A DNA stretch of 64,000 nt, from the IMG/VR virus record IMGVR_UViG_3300019776_000324, positions 126,001 through 190,000 of that record; one strand, written 5' to 3'. Shown here piece after piece: positions 45,021 to 53,136 of the stretch (its first letter is position 1; each line of letters opens with the position of its first letter). Both the position numbers and the translations under genes were made by a program. Source of the stretch: a virus. The notes below the pieces were generated by a model. That model saw only the letters and a program-made list of their open reading frames with translations. It was not told the origin of the DNA and searched no databases.

Positions 45021-45022
45021 AA

Positions 45023-45226
45023 ATGTCTATGATTATAAAGTTAATTGATACCATCTGGCCAATTGTTCGAGCACCCAAGAACGGAGATCGTGTAACCGAT
45101 TCGCTTAGATACGGTACTGTAGTAGCCATTAGTGATTACGACTATACTACAGTGCAATGGGACAATGATAATGAAGTAGTACATTTAACCAAAGAGTTAA
45201 AGATAATTAGAAAAGGAAAAATATGA
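45023..45226 (+). CDS. Small SH3-like protein
   Basis: 67 residues with beta-barrel style blocks (GDRVTDSLRYGTVVAISDYDYTT; VQWDNDNEVVHLT). Sits between nrdB and glutaredoxin in the same unit. Function unknown. Confidence 0.6.
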   Translation: MSMIIKLIDTIWPIVRAPKNGDRVTDSLRYGTVVAISDYDYTTVQWDNDNEVVHLTKELKIIRKGKI

Positions 45227-45447
45227 AAGCTGTAGTATGGAGCAAAGACGCCTGCCCTTTTTGTGTACAGGCAAAAGCATTATTAGAATCAAAAGGTATT
45301 GAATTTGAAGAACGCAATATCATGCATGGCTGGACCAAAGAGCAACTATTAGAAGCAGTTCCTAATGCTCGCACTTTACCACAAATCTTTTTAGATGATG
45401 CACATATCGGCGGATTTACAGAATTAAGAAAACATTTACAAGGATAA
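45223..45447 (+). CDS. Glutaredoxin
   Basis: 74 residues with the CPFC dithiol active site, a TLPQIF cis-Pro loop and IGGFTEL GSH-site. It likely re-reduces the phage NrdA C-terminal thiols, the role of T4 NrdC. AAAGGAAA ribosome site. Confidence 0.92.
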   Translation: MKAVVWSKDACPFCVQAKALLESKGIEFEERNIMHGWTKEQLLEAVPNARTLPQIFLDDAHIGGFTELRKHLQG

Positions 45448-45448
45448 C

Positions 45449-45751
45449 ATGAACATAGCATTAGATGAAGTTTACACACTCAAAATTGCCAATGGCGATG
45501 AAATTGTAGCAAAAATTACCGCACAAGACGACACAACTTATACAGTAGCCAAACCATTAACTGTAGTGCCAGGTCCCCAAGGCATTAACATGATGAATAG
45601 CCTGTTTACCGCAGATCCTGACAAAAGTGTGACTATAAATAAACAACAAGTATCTATCATTGCACCTAGCCGCGAAGAAGTGTGCGACAGTTACTTGGAA
45701 GCAACCACTGGTATTAAACCAGTACGCAATAGTAAAATTTTAATGGGATAA
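45449..45751 (+). CDS. Small Sm-like-fold hypothetical protein
   Basis: 100 residues. LKIANGDEIVAKITAQDDTTYTV resembles an Sm/LSm-type beta sheet. This is fold resemblance only. It precedes the PAAR gene. Confidence 0.5.
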   Translation: MNIALDEVYTLKIANGDEIVAKITAQDDTTYTVAKPLTVVPGPQGINMMNSLFTADPDKSVTINKQQVSIIAPSREEVCDSYLEATTGIKPVRNSKILMG

Positions 45752-45752
45752 T

Positions 45753-46046
45753 ATGCCAGGACAAGTACAACGAGTTGGAGATCGAAATGCTGTAGGGGGA
45801 GTAATTCTTACCGGCGATCCTACGGTACTTGTTAATGGAAGACCTGTAGCTACAATAGGCGCATCAATCAGCCCTCATCCATGTTGTGGTGTTAAAGGTT
45901 GCCCTCCGACACATTGTGCTGCAAAAACTACAAGTACTAATGCTAAAGTGTTAGTTGGCGGCAAGCCAATTGTTACCACTGGCGACATTGATACTTGTTT
46001 TCATCCAAGAGTCTCTGGAAGTTTTGATGTAATAGTAGGTTTGTAA
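45753..46046 (+). CDS. PAAR-domain baseplate spike tip
   Basis: 97 residues. PAAR hallmarks: GDPTVLVNGRPVATIGA and KVLVGGKPIVTTGDID, with His/Cys residues (SPHPCCGVKGCPPTHC) for the zinc at the spike point. It sharpens the tail spike for membrane puncture, like T4 gp5.4. Confidence 0.93.
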   Translation: MPGQVQRVGDRNAVGGVILTGDPTVLVNGRPVATIGASISPHPCCGVKGCPPTHCAAKTTSTNAKVLVGGKPIVTTGDIDTCFHPRVSGSFDVIVGL

Positions 46047-46047
46047 C

Positions 46048-47004
46048 TTGGTTAATAGTGTACTTACTCCCTTACAGTTAGATGCCGGCGCTGGATTATT
46101 ACAAAATCAAGGCATCGGTATTAATGGCGGACTAACAACAGCAATCGCCAGCTACGAAAACACAGCACTGCTATCTCCATTTTTAAATGCACTTGCAGTT
46201 GGTACTACTGGAAATATTTTATCAGCAGATGTTGTATTAAGTCTTGAAACTTTAGCAGCAAATACCTGTGCGGCTCTTAGTAATAGTCTAACACCAGCAT
46301 ACAGTAGTCTTGGTGTTCAAATGACAGATGTAATTCTTGCCGAAGCAGCAGTTGATATTTGCGGTAGTAATGTTAGTAAAGTTGCTCAAGCAGTTAACCA
46401 GGCACAAGGATACACTGAACAAACAAGTAATTTTGTTAGTAGCGCAGTAAACAGTCAAACATATCTTGGTAATACATTTACCACAATGAATGATATGATC
46501 ACTGGCAGTATCACTCAAGTAAACTTGGCCACGCAGGCGTTTGGTACAGATTTAAAAAATCTTGGACAACTAATAAATTTATCAACGCTGGGTAATCTTG
46601 GCACTCCACTAGCACTGGTACAACAAATATTTTCTATAACCGGAACTGTACCTGTGGTATCGCTAACATTTATTGCCGCTGGAGTTCCGCAGGACATCGT
46701 TTTAAATCTAGACAGCCCAACAATTAGTGTTACAGATTCAATACAAAAGTTAATGTACAATGGCATGACACAAATTACCGGAGATAGTTTAAATCAAATT
46801 TTAAGTGTAATGGGTGTTACCACTGTAGGTATCACTACCATGGCTGATTTATTAAATCCTTATAAATTATTTCCTAACAGTTTCCAAAGTTTAACAGCGC
46901 CAACAGCGAACGGTCCTATTGCTATCTATCTTAACAGCACTGGTACTGTTAACACTGCATTGGTTACCGAATTACCTTTTTATGTGGTCAAGACTTTAGT
47001 ATGA
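46048..47004 (+). CDS. Baseplate-associated structural protein 1
   Basis: 318 residues from a TTG start 1 nt after the PAAR stop. Low-charge Ala/Thr/Leu/Asn-rich sequence ends in ALVTELPFYVVKTLV. The next protein contains a related SLITSLPFYGQ motif, so the two may be halves of one ancestral baseplate protein. Location behind PAAR argues for a spike/hub-associated role. Confidence 0.6.
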   Translation: MVNSVLTPLQLDAGAGLLQNQGIGINGGLTTAIASYENTALLSPFLNALAVGTTGNILSADVVLSLETLAANTCAALSNSLTPAYSSLGVQMTDVILAEAAVDICGSNVSKVAQAVNQAQGYTEQTSNFVSSAVNSQTYLGNTFTTMNDMITGSITQVNLATQAFGTDLKNLGQLINLSTLGNLGTPLALVQQIFSITGTVPVVSLTFIAAGVPQDIVLNLDSPTISVTDSIQKLMYNGMTQITGDSLNQILSVMGVTTVGITTMADLLNPYKLFPNSFQSLTAPTANGPIAIYLNSTGTVNTALVTELPFYVVKTLV

Positions 47005-48023
47005 TATCATTAGAACGCTTACAACAAATTATACCAGCCGATCAAGCACTGGCCAACAAAGCATTATCTATTAGTCTACAACAAATTGCAGGCATTACTA
47101 ATATAAATCTACCAACTCTAGCCAACGCAGTAGTTGAAATGGAAACAACCAAGGATCTTCCTGAAATTTCTGCATTAACTCAAGCGGTTCCTCCTGAAAT
47201 AGCAGACTATTATATTTCTTTAGGGAACAATGGACAGCCAATAGCAGTATGTGATGTATTAGGAATTGCCGCCGGTTATAAGGTTGCTAATATTTTTATC
47301 AATACAGTTTCAACACTTGCAAATACAAATGTTTCATATCTAACTACAATATATCAAACCATGAACAGTGTAGTTGGAAGTGTATATGGAGATCCAATCA
47401 GTGGTCCTGTAACTATTCCAGGCGGTCAGCCAGCTGCTGGGACATACTATGCCGAAACTGGAAATGTCGGAAATGTAAGCAATGTAGTGATAACAACTGC
47501 AGCTACAAATGCGTTTACCGGTGGTGCCGGTGGCGACGGTGATGGAAATGTTTTCCCAGCAACAGGCCCTGGGCTCTTATCAGTTTCATACCCAGAAATT
47601 TCTAATATCGCTACCAGCAGTCCAGGCCAAGTTTCAACTCTGAATTCTTATTTTACTTCATTGGGTGCTCAAGTAGCATTGGAAAAAGATTTACAGGCAA
47701 AAGCACAAATTGATTTTGCAAATTTAATTCCCAACAGTACTCCTACCGTTTATAGTTTAATTACTAGTTTACCGTTTTATGGTCAGCAGAATGAAGAAGG
47801 CGGTTTATTTCAATTTTGGGAAGGTATTGCTGACCTTGGAACATTTACAGGCCAGGCCCTAGTTGCTACATTACGCGAAGGTCACAACCAACCTTATCTG
47901 GGCAATGCCGGCATACAAACTAATAATCACATACCGTCTGATCCAGTACCTCCTATTCCTACTGCTAATCTAATACCATCCACATACTCAGCACAAGAAG
48001 CCGCTAATTTAGTCATAAAATAG
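47001..48023 (+). CDS. Baseplate-associated structural protein 2
   Basis: 340 residues, same compositional style as the previous product, with a Gly-rich insert (GGAGGDGDGNVFPATGPG). ATGA overlap upstream. The virion location is inferred from context and similarity to the neighbour. Confidence 0.6.
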   Translation: MISLERLQQIIPADQALANKALSISLQQIAGITNINLPTLANAVVEMETTKDLPEISALTQAVPPEIADYYISLGNNGQPIAVCDVLGIAAGYKVANIFINTVSTLANTNVSYLTTIYQTMNSVVGSVYGDPISGPVTIPGGQPAAGTYYAETGNVGNVSNVVITTAATNAFTGGAGGDGDGNVFPATGPGLLSVSYPEISNIATSSPGQVSTLNSYFTSLGAQVALEKDLQAKAQIDFANLIPNSTPTVYSLITSLPFYGQQNEEGGLFQFWEGIADLGTFTGQALVATLREGHNQPYLGNAGIQTNNHIPSDPVPPIPTANLIPSTYSAQEAANLVIK

Positions 48024-48051
48024 TGTTGTAAAAACGCCACAATCCAAAAGG

Positions 48052-48080
48052 TTGACCCAAAATAGCTCTTTTGTTATACT
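48052..48080 (+). promoter_or_regulatory. Early promoter TTGACC-N17-TATACT
   Basis: Near-consensus; drives the 87-residue gene at 48110, which also has AAAGGAG. Confidence 0.8.
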
Positions 48081-48109
48081 AGCATTATAGTGATAATAAA
48101 GGAGCAGAT

Positions 48110-48373
48110 ATGTTTGAAACAGCCGTAGATCAATTAGTTAAACTTACTCTTGCCAACGAACCAGTTAAAACTGAGTTTTACAATGGCACCTTGTTTGTAC
48201 GCACAATCACCGAAGCACAAGCTCGTCGAGTATTCCACGAATTGTCCAAGACCCTAGGCTTGGGCACAGTTCAAATCAGCCCAATTGGTAGCACAGGCGA
48301 ATATGCCTTTGACTTCGTTGCAAAAAAACAACAGAGTGAAGATTTCAGCCCTTTTGCTACTGTAAACAGTTAA
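48110..48373 (+). CDS. Small early protein
   Basis: 87 residues, alpha/beta (VKTEFYNGTLFVRTITEAQARRVFHELSK). No family recognised. Monocistronic between two early promoters. Confidence 0.6.
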   Translation: MFETAVDQLVKLTLANEPVKTEFYNGTLFVRTITEAQARRVFHELSKTLGLGTVQISPIGSTGEYAFDFVAKKQQSEDFSPFATVNS

Positions 48374-48387
48374 GTTCTATCTCCAAA

Positions 48388-48438
48388 CCGGGCAGACGAC
48401 CAGGGTAGAGCTAAAAACTCGTAAATCCTAAGTCCCGG
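48388..48438 (+). other. Structured spacer closed by CCGGG/CCCGG
   Basis: A 51-nt segment bracketed by CCGGG and CCCGG with an inner GAG-CTAAAAA-CTC hairpin, just before the next promoter. It may terminate or process the upstream transcript. Confidence 0.35.
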
Positions 48439-48445
48439 ATAATGG

Positions 48446-48474
48446 TTGACCAATAATTACCAATTTGTTATAAT
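48446..48474 (+). promoter_or_regulatory. Early promoter TTGACC-N17-TATAAT
   Basis: Same GGTTGACC ... TATAATAGT form as the promoters at 18338 and 18663. Drives the small-gene run from 48505. Confidence 0.82.
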
Positions 48475-48504
48475 AGTTGTATAGTTAATAATAAGGAGCA
48501 AGCA

Positions 48505-48816
48505 ATGACACAGAATCATTTAGCAGAGTACAATGTAGAAGAATTGCAAAGTTATTTGAGCGACTTCCACAAGGACTTCTTTGGTTTTCGTCCTCGTTAT
48601 GCTACTCCTGAGCAGTGGCGCGATCGTGAATATTTAGAAGCTTCAATCAATGCTATCCATAACACTATGGACAAGATGAAGGAGACTTTTAGCGGTCGCG
48701 AAGAATTGCGTCGTCAAGGTTGGGTAGTTGACGAAGCAGAATTTGCTGATATCATTGATCCAGAAGAATACGCCAACTGGTCAGCCGATCAAGATGCTGT
48801 CTACTACGGTGCCTAA
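48505..48816 (+). CDS. Small early protein
   Basis: 103 residues, acidic and helical (ELQSYLSDFHKDFFGFRPRY; AFADII-type tail). AAGGAGC ribosome site. First gene of an early run of coupled small genes. Function unknown. Confidence 0.65.
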   Translation: MTQNHLAEYNVEELQSYLSDFHKDFFGFRPRYATPEQWRDREYLEASINAIHNTMDKMKETFSGREELRRQGWVVDEAEFADIIDPEEYANWSADQDAVYYGA

Positions 48817-48817
48817 G

Positions 48818-49084
48818 ATGAACGAGCGAATTACAGAACTTTATGTGCAGGCTAACAAATATGCTTCGGAAGCAGGTTTCAAGAAATATGACAAAGCCGG
48901 CGATGTAAACTGGCAGTGGGAAGACACCGTGTTTGAAAAGTTCGCCGAGTTGATTGTAGATGAATGCCTTGCTATGTGTGCTGTTGATTCCGACGAAGGA
49001 TCACTAGACTATAAACGAGGTGTTATTTTTGCTATGAATAGATGCCAGAAGAATATTCTAGATCATTTCGGAGTAGAAGAATAA
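48818..49084 (+). CDS. Small early protein
   Basis: 88 residues from ATG 48818 (MNERITELYVQANKYASEAGF). Helical, with two Cys in DECLAMCAVDSDEG. Common early-gene style in T4-like phages; no function assigned. Confidence 0.65.
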   Translation: MNERITELYVQANKYASEAGFKKYDKAGDVNWQWEDTVFEKFAELIVDECLAMCAVDSDEGSLDYKRGVIFAMNRCQKNILDHFGVEE

Positions 49085-49422
49085 TGGGAGATGATCTAAC
49101 TTGGTTATTTGACCATCATCAAATTCCACAGCACACTCGCGAAACATTGGTTAACTATTTGACTAAAGGTTGGGAGCCAGGCGGTTTTGTTACTAGTATG
49201 TTGTCCATGGACATGGAACGAGCAGTATATGCCGCAGACTTTGTAAATGGCCCTGCTATGCAACCGATTGCCAAATGGATTATCGAATATCTCCCACGCG
49301 AATCTTGGGGCAGTTACGATCAAGTGGAAGCCTGGTGTAAGGATATCAATGGTCGCAGAAGTGCATTTGCTGACCGTGTTGAAAAAGAAGAAGTGTGGAA
49401 TATTTTAAAGGATAATGCATAA
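49084..49422 (+). CDS. Small early protein
   Basis: 112 residues from the ATG overlapping the previous stop. FDHHQIPQHTRETLVNYLTKGWEPGGF is a striking N-terminal block. Unknown role. Confidence 0.65.
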   Translation: MGDDLTWLFDHHQIPQHTRETLVNYLTKGWEPGGFVTSMLSMDMERAVYAADFVNGPAMQPIAKWIIEYLPRESWGSYDQVEAWCKDINGRRSAFADRVEKEEVWNILKDNA

Positions 49423-49601
49423 TGGAACCGAAGAAACAATACAAAATTAGCTACACAATGAAGAAGGAAGACATTATGACCTTTGTGTCGGGCTTACATG
49501 AAGTACAAGCAGACATGATTGAGTGTGCAGTAATCAGTAAACAGAAGCAAGGCTTTCCGGAAGCAACCGCAGTACTTAAACATATCATGGAGAAAAAATG
49601 A
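49422..49601 (+). CDS. Small early protein, 59 residues
   Basis: The ATG overlaps the preceding TAA (TAATG), and the 3' end overlaps the next ATG (ATGA). Product MEPKKQYKISYTMKKEDIM... is basic then helical. Supported by coupling on both sides. Confidence 0.6.
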   Translation: MEPKKQYKISYTMKKEDIMTFVSGLHEVQADMIECAVISKQKQGFPEATAVLKHIMEKK

Positions 49602-49756
49602 AACAAACATCCTTTAGACTTTGGTTGCAAAGAATGTATATGGATCACAAAGACGAAGCTATAAATCTTGGCTTTCCTACATGCGATGCTGATACTTACT
49701 TTCGCATGTACAAGTATTGGTTAAAACGCGAATATCGTTATCAACAAAATGCTTAA
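49598..49756 (+). CDS. Small early protein, 52 residues
   Basis: Begins in the ATGA overlap with the previous gene and ends inside the next. Basic, Tyr-rich (YFRMYKYWLKREYRYQQNA). Unknown. Confidence 0.55.
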   Translation: MKQTSFRLWLQRMYMDHKDEAINLGFPTCDADTYFRMYKYWLKREYRYQQNA

Positions 49757-50018
49757 ACATTTAGTCATGATTGGTACTGTGGCGCTGGTTGGTTGTGCAA
49801 GTCAACCAGCCCCAACCTTTCAGCAGGCTAACATGACTAATTTTGTAGCAAATTGTAGAGTTGCAAAAACTCAAATTGATTTTTTAAATCAGCGCATTAA
49901 TGAGTACCAGGATTATTTTCGCAACCATACTCCTACCTTAGAAGATCAACGCTACTACGGTAAGTTAAAAAATAATATTTGGTCATTAAGATCTACATGT
50001 CCAGCAAAATACCTTTAA
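49749..50018 (+). CDS. Small lipoprotein
   Basis: 89 residues with a signal peptide and lipobox LVGC (Cys16). The mature part is helical with two further Cys. Predicted to be lipidated and envelope-anchored. Overlaps the next secreted-protein gene. Confidence 0.7.
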   Translation: MLKHLVMIGTVALVGCASQPAPTFQQANMTNFVANCRVAKTQIDFLNQRINEYQDYFRNHTPTLEDQRYYGKLKNNIWSLRSTCPAKYL

Positions 50019-50560
50019 TCCTTGTACTGTTTGCCACGACAGTCAATGCTGATTGTTATGTTAGATCAGCTATAACTAATCAAACATCTATGAGTATCAC
50101 AGCAGTTGCAGATGTGGAACCATTGGTTGTCCCTATTTCCTTTACACAGAACAAGTGTATAGTAACTTTCAGGGCACAAGTAAACGGTGATTGGATTACT
50201 GCCGAAGGTGAAAAGATTGGACCTAAAACTCAAAGCGATCAAGAGTTGTGCAATGGTGCAGTTGATAGTGGACGCATACAAATACTAAGTCGTGCCAATG
50301 GTGGCAAACTAGCAGTAGAGCAAAATATGGTTTGTAATGACCAACCCGAAATCAAAGTAAGAGTAGTCAAGCGTGGTGAAATGGTTAGAGAAAGCGAAGT
50401 TCGACCACATCCACACTTTCCAAAACCTTTTACCTACCGAACTAGTCAGTGTCGGTGGTTTATAGAACCTGAAGTAAGACCTGGTCGTGATCTACTACAA
50501 CGCCAGGGCATTATTTGTCAAGTAAATGGTAACGCATGGCAAGTGGTTGACAAATGGTAA
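49997..50560 (+). CDS. Secreted Cys-containing protein
   Basis: 187 residues from ATG 49997 (a TTG 18 nt upstream is less likely). Signal peptide MSSKIPLILVLFATTVNA with an Ala-Asp cleavage site. The mature protein carries six Cys and VVKRGEMVRESEVR. Periplasmic or secreted; family not recognised. Forms a unit with two lipoprotein genes. Confidence 0.65.
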   Translation: MSSKIPLILVLFATTVNADCYVRSAITNQTSMSITAVADVEPLVVPISFTQNKCIVTFRAQVNGDWITAEGEKIGPKTQSDQELCNGAVDSGRIQILSRANGGKLAVEQNMVCNDQPEIKVRVVKRGEMVRESEVRPHPHFPKPFTYRTSQCRWFIEPEVRPGRDLLQRQGIICQVNGNAWQVVDKW

Positions 50561-50576
50561 GGATTGTAGTAAAATG
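50548..50576 (+). promoter_or_regulatory. Promoter TTGACA-N17-TAAAAT
   Basis: Consensus -35, 17-nt spacer; located across the end of the secreted-protein gene and upstream of the LPP20-like lipoprotein. Confidence 0.65.
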
Positions 50577-50609
50577 TTGTTATCGTAAACAAACCCTAAG
50601 GGGATCGAA

Positions 50610-51341
50610 ATGAAAAAAGTAGCAATTACACTCGCAGTAACAGGTATTTTAACAGCTTGTGGTACAAGTGGCACCAATTATAGTGCTATGTACTCGGGCC
50701 AGAACCAAGTGCAAACAGCACAAATGGCGTCGGCTATTAGTCAAGCACCAGAATGGATGAGCAAGTTGCCCAAATCACCTGGCTATGTGTTTGAAAATGG
50801 CACAGCAACATCCGGTGACTTTGGTATGGCTGATATGAAAGCCAAGGCAATGGCCTATGCTAAGATTTGTACTGCCGCAGGTGGTAAGATTCGTCAGCAA
50901 ACTAAGATTTATCGTGCAGACTCAGGCGACACTAGTATCGATCAAAGTGAGTTGGCAATCCGTAGCATGTGTGCTGACATTGACATTACAGGTGTAGAAA
51001 CTGTAGAAATGAAGCATGTGTCAGAAGGTAATCGCATTAGAACTTATGTATTGGTTACACTACCACTTGGCGACAAGAATGTGTTAAAGACTACTAAAGA
51101 CGCACAAGCTCGAGCTCCAGAGGCATTTAAAGAACTGGATGAAGTTACTACTGGCAAGAAGCCAGCTGAAGTTACTCCAGTTGCTCCACAACGAGGTACT
51201 GAGGTTAGTGTAGTGCAACCTAATGGCACTACAAGTACTCTTAATTTGATGCCTGTGGAAAATGCTGAATACAAGGCTCGTCGTGCAGAAGCAATCCAGA
51301 AACCAGGCGCAGTAGTTGGTCAAGTATCTGTTGCTAACTGA
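50610..51341 (+). CDS. LPP20-like lipoprotein
   Basis: 243 residues; lipobox LTAC (Cys17). PEWMSKLPKSPGYVFENGTA followed by AYAKICTAAGGKI is the layout of the LPP20/FlgT-N-like envelope lipoproteins. The C-terminal tail is Pro/Thr-rich. AAGGGGA ribosome site and own promoter. An outer-membrane lipoprotein on a phage is unusual; a link to the curli genes at 62.4 kb is speculative. Confidence 0.65.
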   Translation: MKKVAITLAVTGILTACGTSGTNYSAMYSGQNQVQTAQMASAISQAPEWMSKLPKSPGYVFENGTATSGDFGMADMKAKAMAYAKICTAAGGKIRQQTKIYRADSGDTSIDQSELAIRSMCADIDITGVETVEMKHVSEGNRIRTYVLVTLPLGDKNVLKTTKDAQARAPEAFKELDEVTTGKKPAEVTPVAPQRGTEVSVVQPNGTTSTLNLMPVENAEYKARRAEAIQKPGAVVGQVSVAN

Positions 51342-51349
51342 TTAAATAA

Positions 51350-52729
51350 ATGAACACCATAGACTTTACCGGTGATCAATTTAACGAGATCAAAGTGGCC
51401 GCAGACTGGATTAGAGACCTAGAAGCAAGCGACAGCCGTTTACACAAAGAATCAGTAATAGAGAAGGCCCTAATGGCAAGTAAGTTAGGGTCCTCTAATG
51501 CTCAATGCTTCTTGTTCAACTGCTACCAAGCCTACAACCCCTACTATGTGTTTGGCGTTAAGAAGGTTCCAGAGACTGTAGGATTAGAAAATAAACCTAA
51601 TCCTTGGCCAAAGTTTTGGGCCATGTTAGAAGGTTTGCGTACTCGTAGTCTTACCGGACATAATGCTAAAACAGCCATTGAGTTTATGAGTGAACAGTTT
51701 GACTCAGTTGAGTGGAATGGTCTTGCTCGTAGAGTTATTATCAAAGACCTACGCTGTGGCATTAGTGAAAAGACCCTAAACAAGGTGCTTGGCAACACAG
51801 AATGGAAGATCCCAGTGTTTACTTGTCAACTAGCTACAGACAGCGAAAAGCACACAGCCAAGATGACTGGCAAAAAACGCATTGAACAAAAGTTAGATGG
51901 TGTGCGTGTGTTGGCAGTAGTAACCAAGACCACAGTTAATCTATACAGTCGCAATGGTAAACCCTTTGATAACTTTCCGCATATTGTAGAGTCGTTAGAA
52001 GATATTAAAAATAAGTTTGCTCGATTACTTCAATCCAATCCTCATGGTTTTGTATTAGATGGCGAGATCATTGGTGAAAGTTTCCAGGCCTTAATGAAAC
52101 AAGCACAACGCAAGAGTGATGTGCAAACAACAGGCATGACATATAGTGTGTTTGATTGGGTTCCATTAGCAGGATTTGAACATGGTTTTTGGAACGCTCA
52201 ACAATATAAACGATTAGAAATTCTTGAAGGATATCGCGCAGTGTTTGACTCAACTGATTGTGTGCGTCTTATGGACGGTATTGAAGTTGACTTGGACACA
52301 GCTGAAGGACATGATGTTATGCGTCGCTATGCTGAAGATGCTGTAGAGGCAGGCTTTGAAGGTATTATGATTAAAGACCTAGGAGCACCATATGAGTGTC
52401 GTCGTAGTACATTTTGGATGAAGTGGAAGCCTACTATTACAGTAGACTTAAATATTATTGGATTTGAAGAAGGCACAGGTCGTAATGCAGGTCGATTGGG
52501 TGCTATAATTTGCGAAGGAGATGATAATGGTCGTCGTATTAATGTTAATGTGGGCAGTGGCCTTTCCGATGCTAATCGTGATGAATATTGGAGTGCCCGA
52601 GATCAGTTACTTGGCGATGTTATTGAAGTCGAAGCAGACGCAGTAACACAAAACCAAGATGGCACTTACAGTTTGCGATTTCCTCGCTTTGTTCGTTTCC
52701 GTGGATTTGAACCTGGAGAAAAATTATGA
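51350..52729 (+). CDS. 30: ATP-dependent DNA ligase (gp30-like)
   Basis: 459 residues. Nucleotidyltransferase motif I KLDGVR with Lys181, FVLDGEIIG motif III, EGIMIKD motif IV and WMKWKP motif V, then an OB-fold domain. Seals nicks in replication and recombination. Full length relative to T4 gp30. Overlaps the next small ORF by ATGA. Confidence 0.93.
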   Translation: MNTIDFTGDQFNEIKVAADWIRDLEASDSRLHKESVIEKALMASKLGSSNAQCFLFNCYQAYNPYYVFGVKKVPETVGLENKPNPWPKFWAMLEGLRTRSLTGHNAKTAIEFMSEQFDSVEWNGLARRVIIKDLRCGISEKTLNKVLGNTEWKIPVFTCQLATDSEKHTAKMTGKKRIEQKLDGVRVLAVVTKTTVNLYSRNGKPFDNFPHIVESLEDIKNKFARLLQSNPHGFVLDGEIIGESFQALMKQAQRKSDVQTTGMTYSVFDWVPLAGFEHGFWNAQQYKRLEILEGYRAVFDSTDCVRLMDGIEVDLDTAEGHDVMRRYAEDAVEAGFEGIMIKDLGAPYECRRSTFWMKWKPTITVDLNIIGFEEGTGRNAGRLGAIICEGDDNGRRINVNVGSGLSDANRDEYWSARDQLLGDVIEVEADAVTQNQDGTYSLRFPRFVRFRGFEPGEKL

Positions 52730-52842
52730 TGGATTGGATGTTAGAGCATTGGTTTGTTGAAGGTATTGTCATTATAGCCGGATCGTTTCTAATCGGTATC
52801 ATTGTAGGCAAAGCTATTGCCTGGGCAAATGGTGACAACTAA
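52726..52842 (+). CDS. Single-helix membrane microprotein, 38 residues
   Basis: Starts in an ATGA overlap with the ligase stop and ends in a TAATG overlap with the next gene. One hydrophobic helix (GIVIIAGSFLIGIIVG). Overlaps on both sides support it as a real gene. Confidence 0.55.
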   Translation: MMDWMLEHWFVEGIVIIAGSFLIGIIVGKAIAWANGDN

Positions 52843-53135
52843 TGTCTACACTAGACCCAAGAGATATTGATATGACCTACCCAGATGGAACAGTAGGCTC
52901 ATTTAAAATTCAAAGTCCAAATACCGTGCTTACTGAAACTACGATTGGTCAAAGCTACTCTGATGAATACCAAAATTCAATCAGTTTTCACGCACTAGGC
53001 GACGAAATGCTACGCTGTAGCCCAGATGGATTTTATGTTCGCGGAAAGAAGATTGAACAGGATGACAACGAAGCACGAATAGTATATAATAGTTTTAAAG
53101 AATGGTTAACTTGGCAACAACTCAACAGAGGCTAG
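52842..53135 (+). CDS. Hypothetical protein
   Basis: 97 residues, beta-rich (DMTYPDGTVGSFKIQSPNT) with a C-terminal helix (NSFKEWLTWQQLN). No motif recognised. Confidence 0.6.
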   Translation: MSTLDPRDIDMTYPDGTVGSFKIQSPNTVLTETTIGQSYSDEYQNSISFHALGDEMLRCSPDGFYVRGKKIEQDDNEARIVYNSFKEWLTWQQLNRG

Positions 53136-53136
53136 T

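Noticed and set aside
46990-47010. Frameshift joining the two baseplate genes
   Set aside because: A clean stop and a new ATG in an ATGA overlap, with no slippery run, argue for two genes.
51341-51348. ATTAAATA before the ligase gene as a late promoter
   Set aside because: It ends only 1 nt before the ATG, so +1 would fall inside the coding sequence; probably chance in AT-rich DNA.
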